Positions 31,742 through 41,538 of a DNA stretch of 64,000 nt are shown piece by piece. The stretch comes from Methanocatella intestini (lineage in GTDB: Archaea > Methanobacteriota > Methanobacteria > Methanobacteriales > Methanobacteriaceae): NCBI RefSeq assembly GCF_002252585.1, contig NZ_NQLD01000002.1; one strand, written 5' to 3'. The number at the start of each line of letters is the position of its first letter. Position 1 is the first letter of the stretch. Made by a program: the position numbers and the translations under genes. The notes below the pieces were generated by a model. It made no database searches, was not told the DNA's origin, and saw only the letters and a program-made list of their open reading frames with translations.

Positions 31742-32749
31742 TTGGCATTTAAAGATTATTTTAAATTTAACAAAGATGAAACAACTTTTATGTTTATTGG
31801 AGGAAAAGGAGGAGTTGGAAAAACTTCAATTTCTTCAGCAACAGCATTATGGCTTGCAGAACAAGGTAAAAAAACATTAATTGTATCAACTGATCCTGCA
31901 CATTCTTTATCTGACTCTTTGGAAGTGCCGATTGGCCATTATCCTAGAGAAATTAAAACAAATTTATTTGCAGTTGAAATAGATCCTGATGAAGCTATGG
32001 CTCAAAAACAAGCAGTTCTTGATGCTCAAAAAGCTAATTCCACTTCAGAAAGTTTAATGGGTTTAGACTTCTTATCTGACCAAATGGATATTGCATCCTC
32101 TTCTCCTGGTGCTGATGAAGCTGCTGCTTTTGAAGTATTTTTATCTGTCATGACTTCAAATGAATATGATGTTGTAGTATTTGATACTGCACCAACAGGA
32201 CATACCTTAAGATTATTGTCATTCCCTGATGTAATGGACTCATGGGTAGGTAAAATGATGATGATTAAAGCAAAATTAGGTTCTGCAGCTAATTCTTTAA
32301 AAAATCTCATTCCATTTATGGATGCTGCTGATAATCCTCAAACTACTGAAGAGCTAAAAAGAACTAAAGAGCAAATTGATGAAGCTAAAAAAGTTTTATC
32401 TGATCCTGACAGAACCACATTTAAAATGGTTGTAATTCCTGAAGAAATGTCTATCTATGAATCTGAAAGAGCATTAGGTGCTTTAGAAAATTATAACATC
32501 ACTGTAGATAGTGTAATTGTAAATCAGGTAATGCCGGATATTACAGATTGTGATTTCTGCCACTCCAGACACAGATTGCAGCAAAAACGTTTAGCTTTAA
32601 TTGATCAAAAATTCCCAGAACAAATTATAGCTCAAGTTCCTTTATTTAAAGATGAAATTAAAGGTCAGGAAAAGTTATTGAATTTAGCTAAAATTTTATA
32701 CGAAGATCAGGATAATACAGAAGTTAAACAGGAAGCTATTCAGCTTTAA
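31742..32749 (+). CDS. GET3/ArsA-family ATPase
   Basis: An archaeal Get3 homolog, probably a tail-anchored membrane protein targeting factor rather than an arsenite pump, since no arsB or arsR is nearby. The deviant Walker A is IGGKGGVGKTS, switch I DPAHSLSDS and switch II FDTAPTGHTLRLL. A zinc-binding CxxC pair (DCDFCHSRH) marks the Get3-type dimer. The TTG at 31742 is chosen because GGAGGT stands seven bases upstream and homologs begin MAFKD. The ATG at 31727 overlaps the ribosome binding site. Confidence 0.9.
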   Translation: MAFKDYFKFNKDETTFMFIGGKGGVGKTSISSATALWLAEQGKKTLIVSTDPAHSLSDSLEVPIGHYPREIKTNLFAVEIDPDEAMAQKQAVLDAQKANSTSESLMGLDFLSDQMDIASSSPGADEAAAFEVFLSVMTSNEYDVVVFDTAPTGHTLRLLSFPDVMDSWVGKMMMIKAKLGSAANSLKNLIPFMDAADNPQTTEELKRTKEQIDEAKKVLSDPDRTTFKMVVIPEEMSIYESERALGALENYNITVDSVIVNQVMPDITDCDFCHSRHRLQQKRLALIDQKFPEQIIAQVPLFKDEIKGQEKLLNLAKILYEDQDNTEVKQEAIQL

Positions 32750-32762
32750 AAAAAGAAATAAA

Positions 32763-32786
32763 AAGTTAAAATTAATATTTTAACTT
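32763..32786. terminator. bidirectional terminator between convergent genes
   Basis: AAGTTAAAAT (32763-32772) and ATTTTAACTT (32777-32786) form a perfect 10-bp stem with a four-base loop. It is followed by a T-run on the plus strand and flanked by A-runs upstream, so it can serve both the Get3-type gene and the minus-strand membrane protein. Confidence 0.7.
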
Positions 32787-32794
32787 AAATTTTT

Positions 32795-33013
32795 TTATTT
32801 TTTCAATTTATATACTATTTCTACTAAGAGAAATATAGCTATTAACACCCAAAAGATCATATTTAGAGTTCCAATATCTATTGGGAGCTGTAATCCACAA
32901 AGTTCTACCAGAATAATCAAAATTAACACAATAACTGTTAAAACATAAAGCACTTTTGATATTGCCGGTTCCTTTTGAAAGTTTTCTTTTATTTTTTTCC
33001 AATTATCTCCCAT
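32795..33013 (-). CDS. small two-helix membrane protein coupled to the upstream adhesin-like gene
   Basis: A 72-residue protein with two hydrophobic helices (residues about 20-41 and 48-67) and a charged N-terminus. No family is recognised. GGTGAT lies three bases before the ATG, and the gene starts 11 bases after the stop of the large secreted protein at 33025-36192. The two are therefore one operon and probably co-translated. A partner or immunity role is speculative. Confidence 0.65.
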   Translation of the reverse strand: MGDNWKKIKENFQKEPAISKVLYVLTVIVLILIILVELCGLQLPIDIGTLNMIFWVLIAIFLLVEIVYKLKK

Positions 33014-33024
33014 AGCATCACCAT

Positions 33025-36000
33025 TTAATATTTTCCTAATTTTCTAGGAGTGTTGAGAGGATCCCAATATTCTTCATCAAAATACTGGTAGGTCTCTTCT
33101 TTAGTTAATTTTCTCACATTACCATTGCTTATATATTTCGCTTGGCTGCGGTTTAAGGAATTATCTGGGTTGATATGTACTTCAACATAATCTACTTCAG
33201 GGGTTCCTTTAGGAATTAAAAACAATTTGGTATCCTGGAAATAACCTGGTCTGCTTGGTGTAAAATGACTGTACCAGTAATGTGTGTCTTTTTCATCAGC
33301 AAAAGTGACTCTGATTTTATTAGCTACTGCTTGAAATGCTACAGCAAAGGTAGCTGGGAATAATACAATTGTTGAAATTCCTGAAACAGCTCCTCCAAGA
33401 ATTTTTAGAGATAACGCGCCGATATTGTACCCGATTATGGTTGCCGGATGGATATTTTTCATGAAATTATCAATATTTTTATTTATCTGGAATATTCCAT
33501 TATCTATAGTTTCCTGGATATTTTTCAACTGTTTAGCTAAACTTTCTTCAAGTAATTTGGGAATCATACATATTGTACATTCTCCTTTATCTGTTTTTTG
33601 AGTAGCTCCTTTATATGCAAAACCATCATCAACCAAAACAGTCTTGCAAATTCCTGTTGTTGTGTTTATAATAAGTACAGATTTGCTTCCATTTTCACAA
33701 AATACATATATTGAATCTCCGCGATTAACAAGACTGACTTCTGACTTTAAAAGAGCATTTATCACTTCATCAAAAGAGCTAGTTATGTTATTGTTATAAA
33801 TAATTCCAATTGGATTCATTACATGCTGTTCTATTTTTGATAAAAATAAGGAGGTCATAAAGTTAAATTCAGTTATTTTCCTTGTATTTTTTCCAGTTGC
33901 AGACATTCCCATATTTGGATTAGCCATGTGAAGATAAAGTTTGTCATTATCAATTCCGCCTAAAACAACTGCTGTTTTTGTTCTCTGCCAGTTAAGAGAT
34001 AAATTTTTAGCATATTTATCTGCATACAAATCGCTTAAATAAGCAGAATTCAGACCAGCTAAAAACATTCCCTGGATATGTTTCAATTTATAGCTTGTTA
34101 AATAATCAAGTCCAAAAGCTAAGTTTTCTACATCTGTTTGGGTAATTTTAGAGTTAATAATAGCATATGACTGAAGTATTTCAAAGTTATTGTTTGTATT
34201 ATACTTTGGATGAGTTCCATAAGTTATATTTTCTGTTTTTTCAACTAGATTATTGTTAGTTTTAAATATGGTGCTGATTTTTTCATCAGTTATGTATCCA
34301 ACGATTTTTTCTCTAGCTGTATTTAATGTCACGGTTTCATTGGTTGAGGTGAACTTTATTGGACTTATTTGGTTATTTGTAAGTTTTATATAATTAGTAT
34401 TTAATTCAGTTTCGGGATTTAAACCATTAGCTAGTGCTAAATTATATCTGATTCCATATTCGTCAAATCCAGTAGTGTTAAATAGGAGACTTGCTCTTAT
34501 TTCACCATTTTCAATGTAATTAATTCTCTCAGCTATTTTTCCCTCTTTATCTATTGTAACTCCAAATTGACTGATGTCTCTATCAGCAGTATTATAATAA
34601 CGAATATGTGTGTAATTTTCACTGGAATAAATTAAAAGACCACTATCTTTTTGAATTCTAGTTGTTTTACCTGTTTTAATTTTAATTTCATCAAACGGTA
34701 TGAAAATATATTTGTCATTAATTAAAACACTTGTTTTATTGTCTGTTTTATAGTTTGAAAGTGTGTAATTTTTTAATCCGTTGCTGACTTCAAAAATTTG
34801 TTTTTTTGGTAATTTTACAATTCCTTTTTCTCCAGCTTTAACTGTATAATTATTTTCAGCTTCTACTTTAGGAAGGGTTACATTTACATAATTGGGAATA
34901 GCTATTTCATAAGTAAAATCTCTGTTTAAGTTTTTAGATATCTTTGTTGAATTTTCAGGGTGAACAATTATTTTATTTCCAATTTGAACATTCTTATAAT
35001 AAGTGGTTATTATGTATTTTCCAGGGTTTAAGTTAATATTTAGAGATGCAATACTGTTTAAATTTGTAGTTTTAGTATAGAACACTCCATTTATATTAAA
35101 TGTAACATTTTCTCCAGATCCTACAGGTTTTCCTTCGTTGCTTGTTACAAATGTTTTAAAAGCACTTCCATCTTTGAAATTCATTTCTAAATCACTGGTT
35201 TGAATTGTAGGTTTAACAAGTATGCTGTTTGAAACAAAACAATTCTTGTACATTGCTGTTATTATGTAATGGCCGGGATTTAAATTAATGTTTAATGATG
35301 CATAACCTGTATTATCTGAGGTTTTAGTATAGAATACTCCGTTTATATTAAAAGTCACATTTGAATATCTGGCATAGCTGCCGTCTAAATTGTGTAAGTA
35401 AACAGAGTATGCTTTTTTATTTTTGTAGTATTTAGCTAAATCGTAGTTACAGCTAATTGTTGCCAATACTGTTACTTTATTGGAGCGTTGTTCATTAGTT
35501 TTTGGATTATATGAAGTTATAATATATTTTCCGGGGTCTAAATTTATGTTTAATTTAGCTATTCCTTCAGTATTTGTAGTTTTTTTATAAAATACTCCAT
35601 TTATGTTAAATGTTATTTCAGTGTTGGTTAGTGGTGTTCCTTTATTGTCAGTAAATCCAACATAGTACTGTGTATCATTTTTATGGTATTTAACAAGGTC
35701 GTCACCATTTATTGTAGGTTTAATTGTTATTTTGGAAGTTGAAGTTGATGGGTGATAAAAATCACAACCTTCAAATATCACTTTTGCCATATACTCTCCG
35801 GATTCTAAATTTAGGGATAACATAACCTGACCATTTGAATTGGTAATTTTGGTATAATTAGCTCCATTAATATTAATTATAACTTTAGCATTACTTATTG
35901 GGTGGTGCATATCGTTATTATTGTCGGTTAATGTTGCTATAAGTTTACTCCCATCTTTATAATGCATTTCAACTGGTGGTGAATTAATTACAGTTAATGT

Positions 36001-36192
36001 TTTAGCCTTGGGTGTGGAAAGTATTTCATTTTGAGGTTCTATATTATTTGTTCCTTGAAATTGGTGTTCATTAGTGTTTTCTAATTTGCTATTTATTGTT
36101 TGAGTTTCATTTTCAATTGTTGTGGCAGAAACAGTGCCTATCAAAAAAATAAATAGGAAAATGAAACTTATCAGGTTTATTTTTCTAATCAT
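33025..36192 (-). CDS. adhesin-like secreted protein with a distinct unknown C-terminal region
   Basis: A 1055-residue protein with a signal peptide (residues 1-23, ending TVSA). Four Ig-like repeats with core FNINGVFYTKT and LNxGxYIIT span about residues 75-410, as in the other adhesins. The remaining 640 residues show no beta-helix or Ig repeats. They include a region containing GMFLAGLNSAYLSDLY, a CTIC motif, a hydrophobic stretch at about 917-960, and a charged C-terminal tail of about 95 residues. I do not recognise these parts. The layout, a repeat stalk followed by a unique tip and then a small membrane gene, differs from the other two adhesins. Confidence 0.8.
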   Translation of the reverse strand: MIRKINLISFIFLFIFLIGTVSATTIENETQTINSKLENTNEHQFQGTNNIEPQNEILSTPKAKTLTVINSPPVEMHYKDGSKLIATLTDNNNDMHHPISNAKVIININGANYTKITNSNGQVMLSLNLESGEYMAKVIFEGCDFYHPSTSTSKITIKPTINGDDLVKYHKNDTQYYVGFTDNKGTPLTNTEITFNINGVFYKKTTNTEGIAKLNINLDPGKYIITSYNPKTNEQRSNKVTVLATISCNYDLAKYYKNKKAYSVYLHNLDGSYARYSNVTFNINGVFYTKTSDNTGYASLNINLNPGHYIITAMYKNCFVSNSILVKPTIQTSDLEMNFKDGSAFKTFVTSNEGKPVGSGENVTFNINGVFYTKTTNLNSIASLNINLNPGKYIITTYYKNVQIGNKIIVHPENSTKISKNLNRDFTYEIAIPNYVNVTLPKVEAENNYTVKAGEKGIVKLPKKQIFEVSNGLKNYTLSNYKTDNKTSVLINDKYIFIPFDEIKIKTGKTTRIQKDSGLLIYSSENYTHIRYYNTADRDISQFGVTIDKEGKIAERINYIENGEIRASLLFNTTGFDEYGIRYNLALANGLNPETELNTNYIKLTNNQISPIKFTSTNETVTLNTAREKIVGYITDEKISTIFKTNNNLVEKTENITYGTHPKYNTNNNFEILQSYAIINSKITQTDVENLAFGLDYLTSYKLKHIQGMFLAGLNSAYLSDLYADKYAKNLSLNWQRTKTAVVLGGIDNDKLYLHMANPNMGMSATGKNTRKITEFNFMTSLFLSKIEQHVMNPIGIIYNNNITSSFDEVINALLKSEVSLVNRGDSIYVFCENGSKSVLIINTTTGICKTVLVDDGFAYKGATQKTDKGECTICMIPKLLEESLAKQLKNIQETIDNGIFQINKNIDNFMKNIHPATIIGYNIGALSLKILGGAVSGISTIVLFPATFAVAFQAVANKIRVTFADEKDTHYWYSHFTPSRPGYFQDTKLFLIPKGTPEVDYVEVHINPDNSLNRSQAKYISNGNVRKLTKEETYQYFDEEYWDPLNTPRKLGKY

Positions 36193-36320
36193 AGTATCTA
36201 CCAGCTGTTAACTTTTTTTAAAAAATTAACACTTAAACTATGATTAACTAATTATAAAAGTTTTAATTTTAAAATCAAATGATAAATGCTTTTTAAAATG
36301 AATTTTAAAGGTAAATATTC

Positions 36321-36959
36321 CTAATAGATTATCATAATACACATGTAAGTAAATTCACTACTTGCAATATCTTTTAATGTAGATTGAACAATTTTTTCAT
36401 CATCGTAACTTAAACGTTCACAGACAACTACCTGGCGGTTTTCATTTACTCCGTTATCTAATAGAAATTGTGCCATGTCTCTAACTTTTTTAGAAGGAAG
36501 CGCTATTGTTGTTTTACCGTTGTTTATAACTTTTAAAATGTCTTCAATGTTTTCTCTGCCATGAAAAGTCATAACATTTGCATTATCCCACTGAATGTGG
36601 TTACGGGCAGCAGCTAACTGAAGAGAGCTGATTCCTGGAATTACTTCTATTTTTTCTTTCGGGAAATTTTTATCATTGGCTATTCTTAAAACAGTATTTA
36701 AAACACCTGAAAATCCCGGATCTCCAGTGGATAATATTGATACAGTATTACCTTCAATAGCCAAATCCACTCCTTTTTCAAGTTTATCTAGTAAATCTTT
36801 CACATTAAATGCAAGTTTATTGTTGACATCATCAAATAAATCTATTGCTCTTGTACTTCCAACAGTGTAATCGCTACTTTTTACGGTGTCTATAGCTTTT
36901 TTAGTTAAATATTCACTTGATCCTGGACCGATTCCAATTATATAAATTTTATTTTCCAT
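36321..36959 (-). CDS. cbiE: cobalt-precorrin-7 (C5)-methyltransferase
   Basis: This SAM-dependent methyltransferase acts late in anaerobic cobalamin/corrinoid synthesis. The family glycine-rich N-terminus IIGIGPGSSEYLT, the STGDPGFSG loop, VIPGISSLQLAAAR and the ERLSYDDE segment identify CbiE. Its 212 residues correspond to CbiE without the CbiT domain; cbiT is not in this window. It is the last gene of a three-gene minus-strand group, one base after the phosphodiesterase stop. Confidence 0.92.
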   Translation of the reverse strand: MENKIYIIGIGPGSSEYLTKKAIDTVKSSDYTVGSTRAIDLFDDVNNKLAFNVKDLLDKLEKGVDLAIEGNTVSILSTGDPGFSGVLNTVLRIANDKNFPKEKIEVIPGISSLQLAAARNHIQWDNANVMTFHGRENIEDILKVINNGKTTIALPSKKVRDMAQFLLDNGVNENRQVVVCERLSYDDEKIVQSTLKDIASSEFTYMCIMIIY

Positions 36960-36960
36960 T

Positions 36961-39102
36961 TTATTCCTCTTTCAGTTTTTCCATTCCATTTTTTAAGAAG
37001 TCATATATTGATTTGGCTCCAACAAGCTCTTCAGGACAATCCCAATCAGAAGGGTATAATATAAAGGGTTTGGTTTGAGTTCCACCAAGTCCGCCATGGC
37101 TGCCTATCAGTTCTTCAAATGCACAGATATCTCCACTTTCAGGGTCATAAAAACTATTTACAAGAATATCTGGCATATTTTTAAAGGTATTATGTCTTTT
37201 AAGATGTTTCGAAGCATTTTTCCCGAAATTAGCTAGTGGATTTTCTCCGGTTATTTCATCACTTTCCAAATAATAAATACCATTTTCTCCAATAACCATT
37301 CCTCCGTTAGCTATTGAATTAACAAGTATAAATCCGATTCCGGGATGTTTTACAAGTCCTGGAATTAAATCGGGGAATAATGATATTATTTCCTCATAAG
37401 TTAATCTATTTTTCCATTGTGTTAAGTAAATCAGACCTAAATTTCCAGATCCTAAAACAATCAATTCAGAGTCGGATGCTTTTTTAGTAGTGTGTTGTGA
37501 AGCTTCATATCCTCTAATATAATCAAGGCTGTCGTTATATTTTTTTCTAAGTTTTTGAATTTCTTCTGTTTTGCATAATTCATCGATTTTTAAAAGATCC
37601 ATACTTTTTTCTTTAAAGTTTTGTAATGCTTCATATTCATTAAATATGTCATAATTTTTTATAGTATCCATTTTTTCTTTTATATTTTCAATTGATTCAT
37701 TTCTGGGAATATATGAATTTTTAAAGTGGTCTAATTCTTCATCTATTTTTAAGGATTTCATATCTTCAGGTAAAAATCTCCTTACAAAGTTTCCTAAAGT
37801 TATTCCGTATCTTTGTTTAAATGTAGCTCCGTTTCCCTGTCCGTGGTCTGAAAGAATTACAAAATCATAATGTCTTTTAGAAATACTTTCAGCATTTTCC
37901 AAACGGTTAATCTCTAAATCAATCTCTTTTAAAACACTCCAAACATCATTATCACGTATTCCGGAATGGTGGGCTACTTCATCATAACCTACATAAGTTG
38001 CATAAGCTGAATTTATTTCTCCATTAAGAATATCTCCAGCCAAAGTTTCTGTTACAACTTCTCTTAAAAATACATTTCCTCCGGCTCTTAATGTTGCATA
38101 TATTATCCCTCTTTTCATTCTGGGACGTATGTTCTTGATTTTGTGAACTATCTGGGATTTTAATTCCTTAAGAATGTCCCATAAAAATAATACAAATATT
38201 CGCTGAAAGCTATTTGAGGTGGTAAATACAGAGTACCATGTTTTATTAAATAGTTTATCCAGTTCTATGATTTTGGATGATGTAAATATGAAATCATCAC
38301 TATCTCCGCTGAACATATTTGCTCTACTGGCTCCATTATCACTTAATAATCCATTTCCATCAGATATTTTATTTTCAATTAATGGAGCGTGGGAGAAATT
38401 AGATGAAACTATGATTTTATTATTATTTTCTTTTTCAACCCATCTGTAAGCTATAATGTCTTTATTATTTCCATGTAAAATTCCTGCCTGACTTGCTCCT
38501 GTTTGACTTGATAAGTCAGTTTCCCATTCTTTTAGAGTATGTGTTTTATTTTCAATCCATCTTTTAAGTGTAGGCATATATCCTTTGCCAATAGCTTCAT
38601 CTAAAATTTCTTTAGCTAATCCGTCAATTTCAATCATTATTACTCCGGAATATTTTCTAGCAGCTTTTTTGTCAGTATTAACTTTTTTAGAAAGTTTTTT
38701 GATGATATGTCTATTGTAAAAGTCAATATTAGCTATATTAAATATAAGTGTTGTAGCTATGTTTATGAATAATGTTGCGATTAAAGCTCCTCCTATTCCT
38801 ATTTTAACTTCTGGAAGATAATATGCAACCCCATAAAACATAAGTCCATTTAGAAGAAGTGCACCTATTCCAAATGTTATAATAAAAAACCTCATCAGTA
38901 TTCTGGTAAAAATAGGCCATAATATTGTGTTTGCAATTGTTAATAAAAAGATTATAATTATTGCATTTGTCCAACGGCCCAAAACAAAATCATCACTAAG
39001 CATAGGCATAGCTAAAACTATTAATATATTAGCTATTCCAATTGTAATTGAAGTTAGAATTATTTTAGCTTTATTAACATTTGATTGGTTTGTATTTTCC
39101 AT
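36961..39102 (-). CDS. membrane-anchored alkaline phosphatase superfamily phosphodiesterase
   Basis: A 713-residue protein. Four hydrophobic helices lie in residues about 12-125. An alkaline-phosphatase-superfamily (type I phosphodiesterase/nucleotide pyrophosphatase) domain follows: metal motif MIEIDGLAKEIL, nucleophile region SSQTGASQAGILHG, YDEVAHHSG and ILSDHGQGNG. It probably hydrolyses phosphodiesters at the cell surface or in envelope glycolipid or polymer metabolism; the substrate is unknown. It is cotranscribed with the upstream metallophosphoesterase (six-base gap). Confidence 0.85.
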   Translation of the reverse strand: MENTNQSNVNKAKIILTSITIGIANILIVLAMPMLSDDFVLGRWTNAIIIIFLLTIANTILWPIFTRILMRFFIITFGIGALLLNGLMFYGVAYYLPEVKIGIGGALIATLFINIATTLIFNIANIDFYNRHIIKKLSKKVNTDKKAARKYSGVIMIEIDGLAKEILDEAIGKGYMPTLKRWIENKTHTLKEWETDLSSQTGASQAGILHGNNKDIIAYRWVEKENNNKIIVSSNFSHAPLIENKISDGNGLLSDNGASRANMFSGDSDDFIFTSSKIIELDKLFNKTWYSVFTTSNSFQRIFVLFLWDILKELKSQIVHKIKNIRPRMKRGIIYATLRAGGNVFLREVVTETLAGDILNGEINSAYATYVGYDEVAHHSGIRDNDVWSVLKEIDLEINRLENAESISKRHYDFVILSDHGQGNGATFKQRYGITLGNFVRRFLPEDMKSLKIDEELDHFKNSYIPRNESIENIKEKMDTIKNYDIFNEYEALQNFKEKSMDLLKIDELCKTEEIQKLRKKYNDSLDYIRGYEASQHTTKKASDSELIVLGSGNLGLIYLTQWKNRLTYEEIISLFPDLIPGLVKHPGIGFILVNSIANGGMVIGENGIYYLESDEITGENPLANFGKNASKHLKRHNTFKNMPDILVNSFYDPESGDICAFEELIGSHGGLGGTQTKPFILYPSDWDCPEELVGAKSIYDFLKNGMEKLKEE

Positions 39103-39108
39103 AGGAAT

Positions 39109-39996
39109 CTAGATAATTTCTATTTTTTGTTTTTCATTACTTTTTAAATGGAATAATGTTATTTCAGGTTTGCAGTTTATTCTCATCCAAAATGTATTTG
39201 TTCCAAGACCTCTGCTCGTATATTGAATCATATTTTTAACTTTATATTTTCCAACAGGATATCTGGTTGATTTAGGACCTCTAAATGGAGCTATATTGGT
39301 TCCAGGAATAATAAACTGTCCGCCATGTGAGTGTCCGGATATTTGAAGTCCGAATCTTCCGCTTTCAGAAGATATTTTAGCAAAGTCTGGTTCATGAGCA
39401 AGTAAAATAGCTGCTCCTTGGTTAGGTAATTTCTTTAAAACACTATCCAGATTATCAGCACCGACAGTATAGCTATCTACTCCGGCAATATTGAGTAATT
39501 TTTCGTGATTGTCGTTTTTTTCAGATTTTTTAAGTGTGTATACATCATTGCTTAAATCTTTAACATCGGCTTTTTTTAAGATGTTTCTTATTTCACTGGC
39601 TCCAAGCCAATGGTCATGATTGCCTAAAACAGCTAATTTCCCATCTTTTGCTTTTAATTTTTTAAAAGATTTTTTCAAATCCTCTTCATAGCCTTCTAAA
39701 ATATATGAAACATAATCTCCGGTCAATGTTATCATATCTGGTTTTAAGGTATTTACATACTCAACAACTCCCTCTAAATACTCAGGATTTAACCATTGGC
39801 CAATATGTATGTCTGTTAAATTAATAATTTTATAATTGTTAAATGCAAGGTTTAAGTTGTTTAATTCAATATCAACATTAACAACATCAAAGAATTCTTT
39901 GCTAAATTCTGTTCCAAAGCTCATTTCTCTTGATTGTGTCATGAATTCCTGTAATCCTTGACGAACTTTTAGAGCAGAAGGTTTATTGCCATCCAT
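39109..39996 (-). CDS. calcineurin-like metallophosphoesterase
   Basis: A 295-residue enzyme with the full set of metal-binding blocks: DIHIGQW, TLTGDYV, LGNHDHWLG, LLAHEPD and SGHSHGGQ. It resembles the YkuE/UshA-like family acting on phosphoesters such as UDP-sugars or lipids. There is no signal peptide. As the first gene of the phosphoesterase-phosphodiesterase-cbiE group, it may work with its membrane-bound neighbour on the same class of envelope substrate (inference). Confidence 0.88.
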   Translation of the reverse strand: MDGNKPSALKVRQGLQEFMTQSREMSFGTEFSKEFFDVVNVDIELNNLNLAFNNYKIINLTDIHIGQWLNPEYLEGVVEYVNTLKPDMITLTGDYVSYILEGYEEDLKKSFKKLKAKDGKLAVLGNHDHWLGASEIRNILKKADVKDLSNDVYTLKKSEKNDNHEKLLNIAGVDSYTVGADNLDSVLKKLPNQGAAILLAHEPDFAKISSESGRFGLQISGHSHGGQFIIPGTNIAPFRGPKSTRYPVGKYKVKNMIQYTSRGLGTNTFWMRINCKPEITLFHLKSNEKQKIEII

Positions 39997-40081
39997 GTTT
40001 TTTCACTTATGTTTTTTGTATTAGATTTATATAATTTAAATCTTAAATATATAATTAATTATTTATTTTTATTGTGATATT

Positions 40082-41272
40082 ATGCTTCAAATTGCAGTTA
40101 CTGGAAAACCAAATGTTGGAAAATCTTCATTCTTTAACTCTGCAACTTCTTCAAGTGTAGAAATGGCTAATTATCCATTTACTACTATTGATGCTAATAA
40201 AGCAGTTGCTCATGTTATTAGTGAATGTCCTTGTAAAGAATTGAATGTTACTTGTAATCCTAGAAATTCCATTTGTATTGATGGAAAAAGATTGTTGCCT
40301 GTTGAATTAATAGATGTTGCAGGTCTTGTTCCTGGAGCTCATGAAGGTAAGGGTTTAGGTAATCAATTTTTAGATGATTTGATGCAAGCTAAAGTTTTAA
40401 TACATGTTATTGATGCTTCCGGTTCTACTGATGCTGAAGGACAAAGCGTAGAAGCCGGTTCTCATGATCCTTTAGATGATATTGAATTTCTGGAAGATGA
40501 AATTGTAATGTGGATGTATGGAATTCTTAACAGAAATTGGGTTAGACTTGTACGTAAAATTGAAGCTGAAAAATTAGACATAGCTAAAGTAATTTTTGAC
40601 CAATTGTCAGGTACTGGAATAACTTTGGAAGATATTATTGAAGCTAAAAGAAAAGTTAATCCTGATTATACCAAATGGGAAAAAGAAGATTTCATGGAAC
40701 TTATCCGTAATATATTGCATATAGCCAAACCAATGCTTATTGTAGCTAATAAAGCTGATTTACCAACTGCTGAGGAAAACATTAAAAGAATGCAGGAAAA
40801 ATATCCTTATGTTATACCTGCATCTGCAGAATCTGAAATAGCTTTAGTTAAAGCAGCTGAATCTGGTTTAATTAGATATACTCCGGGAGATTCTGACTTT
40901 GAAATTTTAGAAAAAGATAAATTGTCAGATAATCAGCTTAAAGCTTTAGAATATATTAGAACTAATATTTTAGAAAAATATGGTGGAACAGGTATTCAAA
41001 CAGCATTAAATGAAGCTATATTTGGTTTACTTAATATGATTGTGGTTTATCCAGTTCAGGATGAACATAAATACACAGATCAAAAAGGAAATGTTTTGCC
41101 TGATGGAATTTTAGTGCCTAAAGGTGCGGTTCCTAAAGAATTAGCTTATCTTGTTCATTCAGATATTGGGGATAACTTTATGCATGCAGTAGATGCACGT
41201 AAAAACATGAGAATTGCTGCTGATTATGAATTGCAAGATAAAGATGTTATAAGTATTGTTACAAGAGGTTAA
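40082..41272 (+). CDS. OBG/YchF-like redox-regulated GTPase/ATPase
   Basis: A translation-associated P-loop NTPase of 396 residues. G1 is GKPNVGKSS, G3 DVAGLVPGAHEGKGLG and G4 VANKAD. A C-terminal TGS domain (residues about 315-396, starting near IVVYPVQD) marks the archaeal OBG/YchF relative. Cysteines in CPCKEL and CNPR lie near the switch region. GTGAT lies four bases before the ATG, and a hairpin overlaps the stop codon. Confidence 0.92.
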   Translation: MLQIAVTGKPNVGKSSFFNSATSSSVEMANYPFTTIDANKAVAHVISECPCKELNVTCNPRNSICIDGKRLLPVELIDVAGLVPGAHEGKGLGNQFLDDLMQAKVLIHVIDASGSTDAEGQSVEAGSHDPLDDIEFLEDEIVMWMYGILNRNWVRLVRKIEAEKLDIAKVIFDQLSGTGITLEDIIEAKRKVNPDYTKWEKEDFMELIRNILHIAKPMLIVANKADLPTAEENIKRMQEKYPYVIPASAESEIALVKAAESGLIRYTPGDSDFEILEKDKLSDNQLKALEYIRTNILEKYGGTGIQTALNEAIFGLLNMIVVYPVQDEHKYTDQKGNVLPDGILVPKGAVPKELAYLVHSDIGDNFMHAVDARKNMRIAADYELQDKDVISIVTRG

Positions 41273-41281
41273 TTACCTCTT
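41263..41281 (+). terminator. hairpin overlapping the YchF-like stop codon
   Basis: AAGAGGT (41263-41269) and ACCTCTT (41275-41281) form a perfect 7-bp stem with a five-base loop that includes the TAA. The following T-run is weak. Confidence 0.5.
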
Positions 41282-41451
41282 CATGTAATATCTTTTTGAA
41301 TTTGAGCATAAATCTCTTTTTTAACACTTTCTGGTTCATCTAATTCATTTAAAATTTTTCTTAAAGTATTCCACCATATGTCTTCAGGTGTAAGCCAATC
41401 AAGAGGCAATTGACCATAAACATCAAGAACTTTTTCATTAAACTCTGCTTT
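41281..41451 (-). pseudogene. start-less gene remnant
   Basis: An open stretch of about 56 codons with ordinary coding composition but no ATG or GTG. Upstream it is closed by TGA at 41452-41454. The encoded segment includes VYGQLPLDWLTPEDIWW and ends in IQKDIT, which looks like a genuine protein end with tryptophans rare in random AT-rich sequence. I do not recognise the family. It is most likely the surviving 3' end of a deleted gene, or a gene whose start was lost through a small indel. Confidence 0.45.
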
Positions 41452-41538
41452 TCATAGTATTAGTTTAGTTTAATAAATAGTATTTTCTTTTTCTAAGAGG
41501 ATTTGAAAAGTATTTATAAAAAAAGTAAAAATAAGATT

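Noticed and set aside
31742..32749. Arsenite resistance operon
   Set aside because: The ATPase is a single-domain Get3 type with a CxxC pair, and no arsB, arsR or arsD is adjacent.
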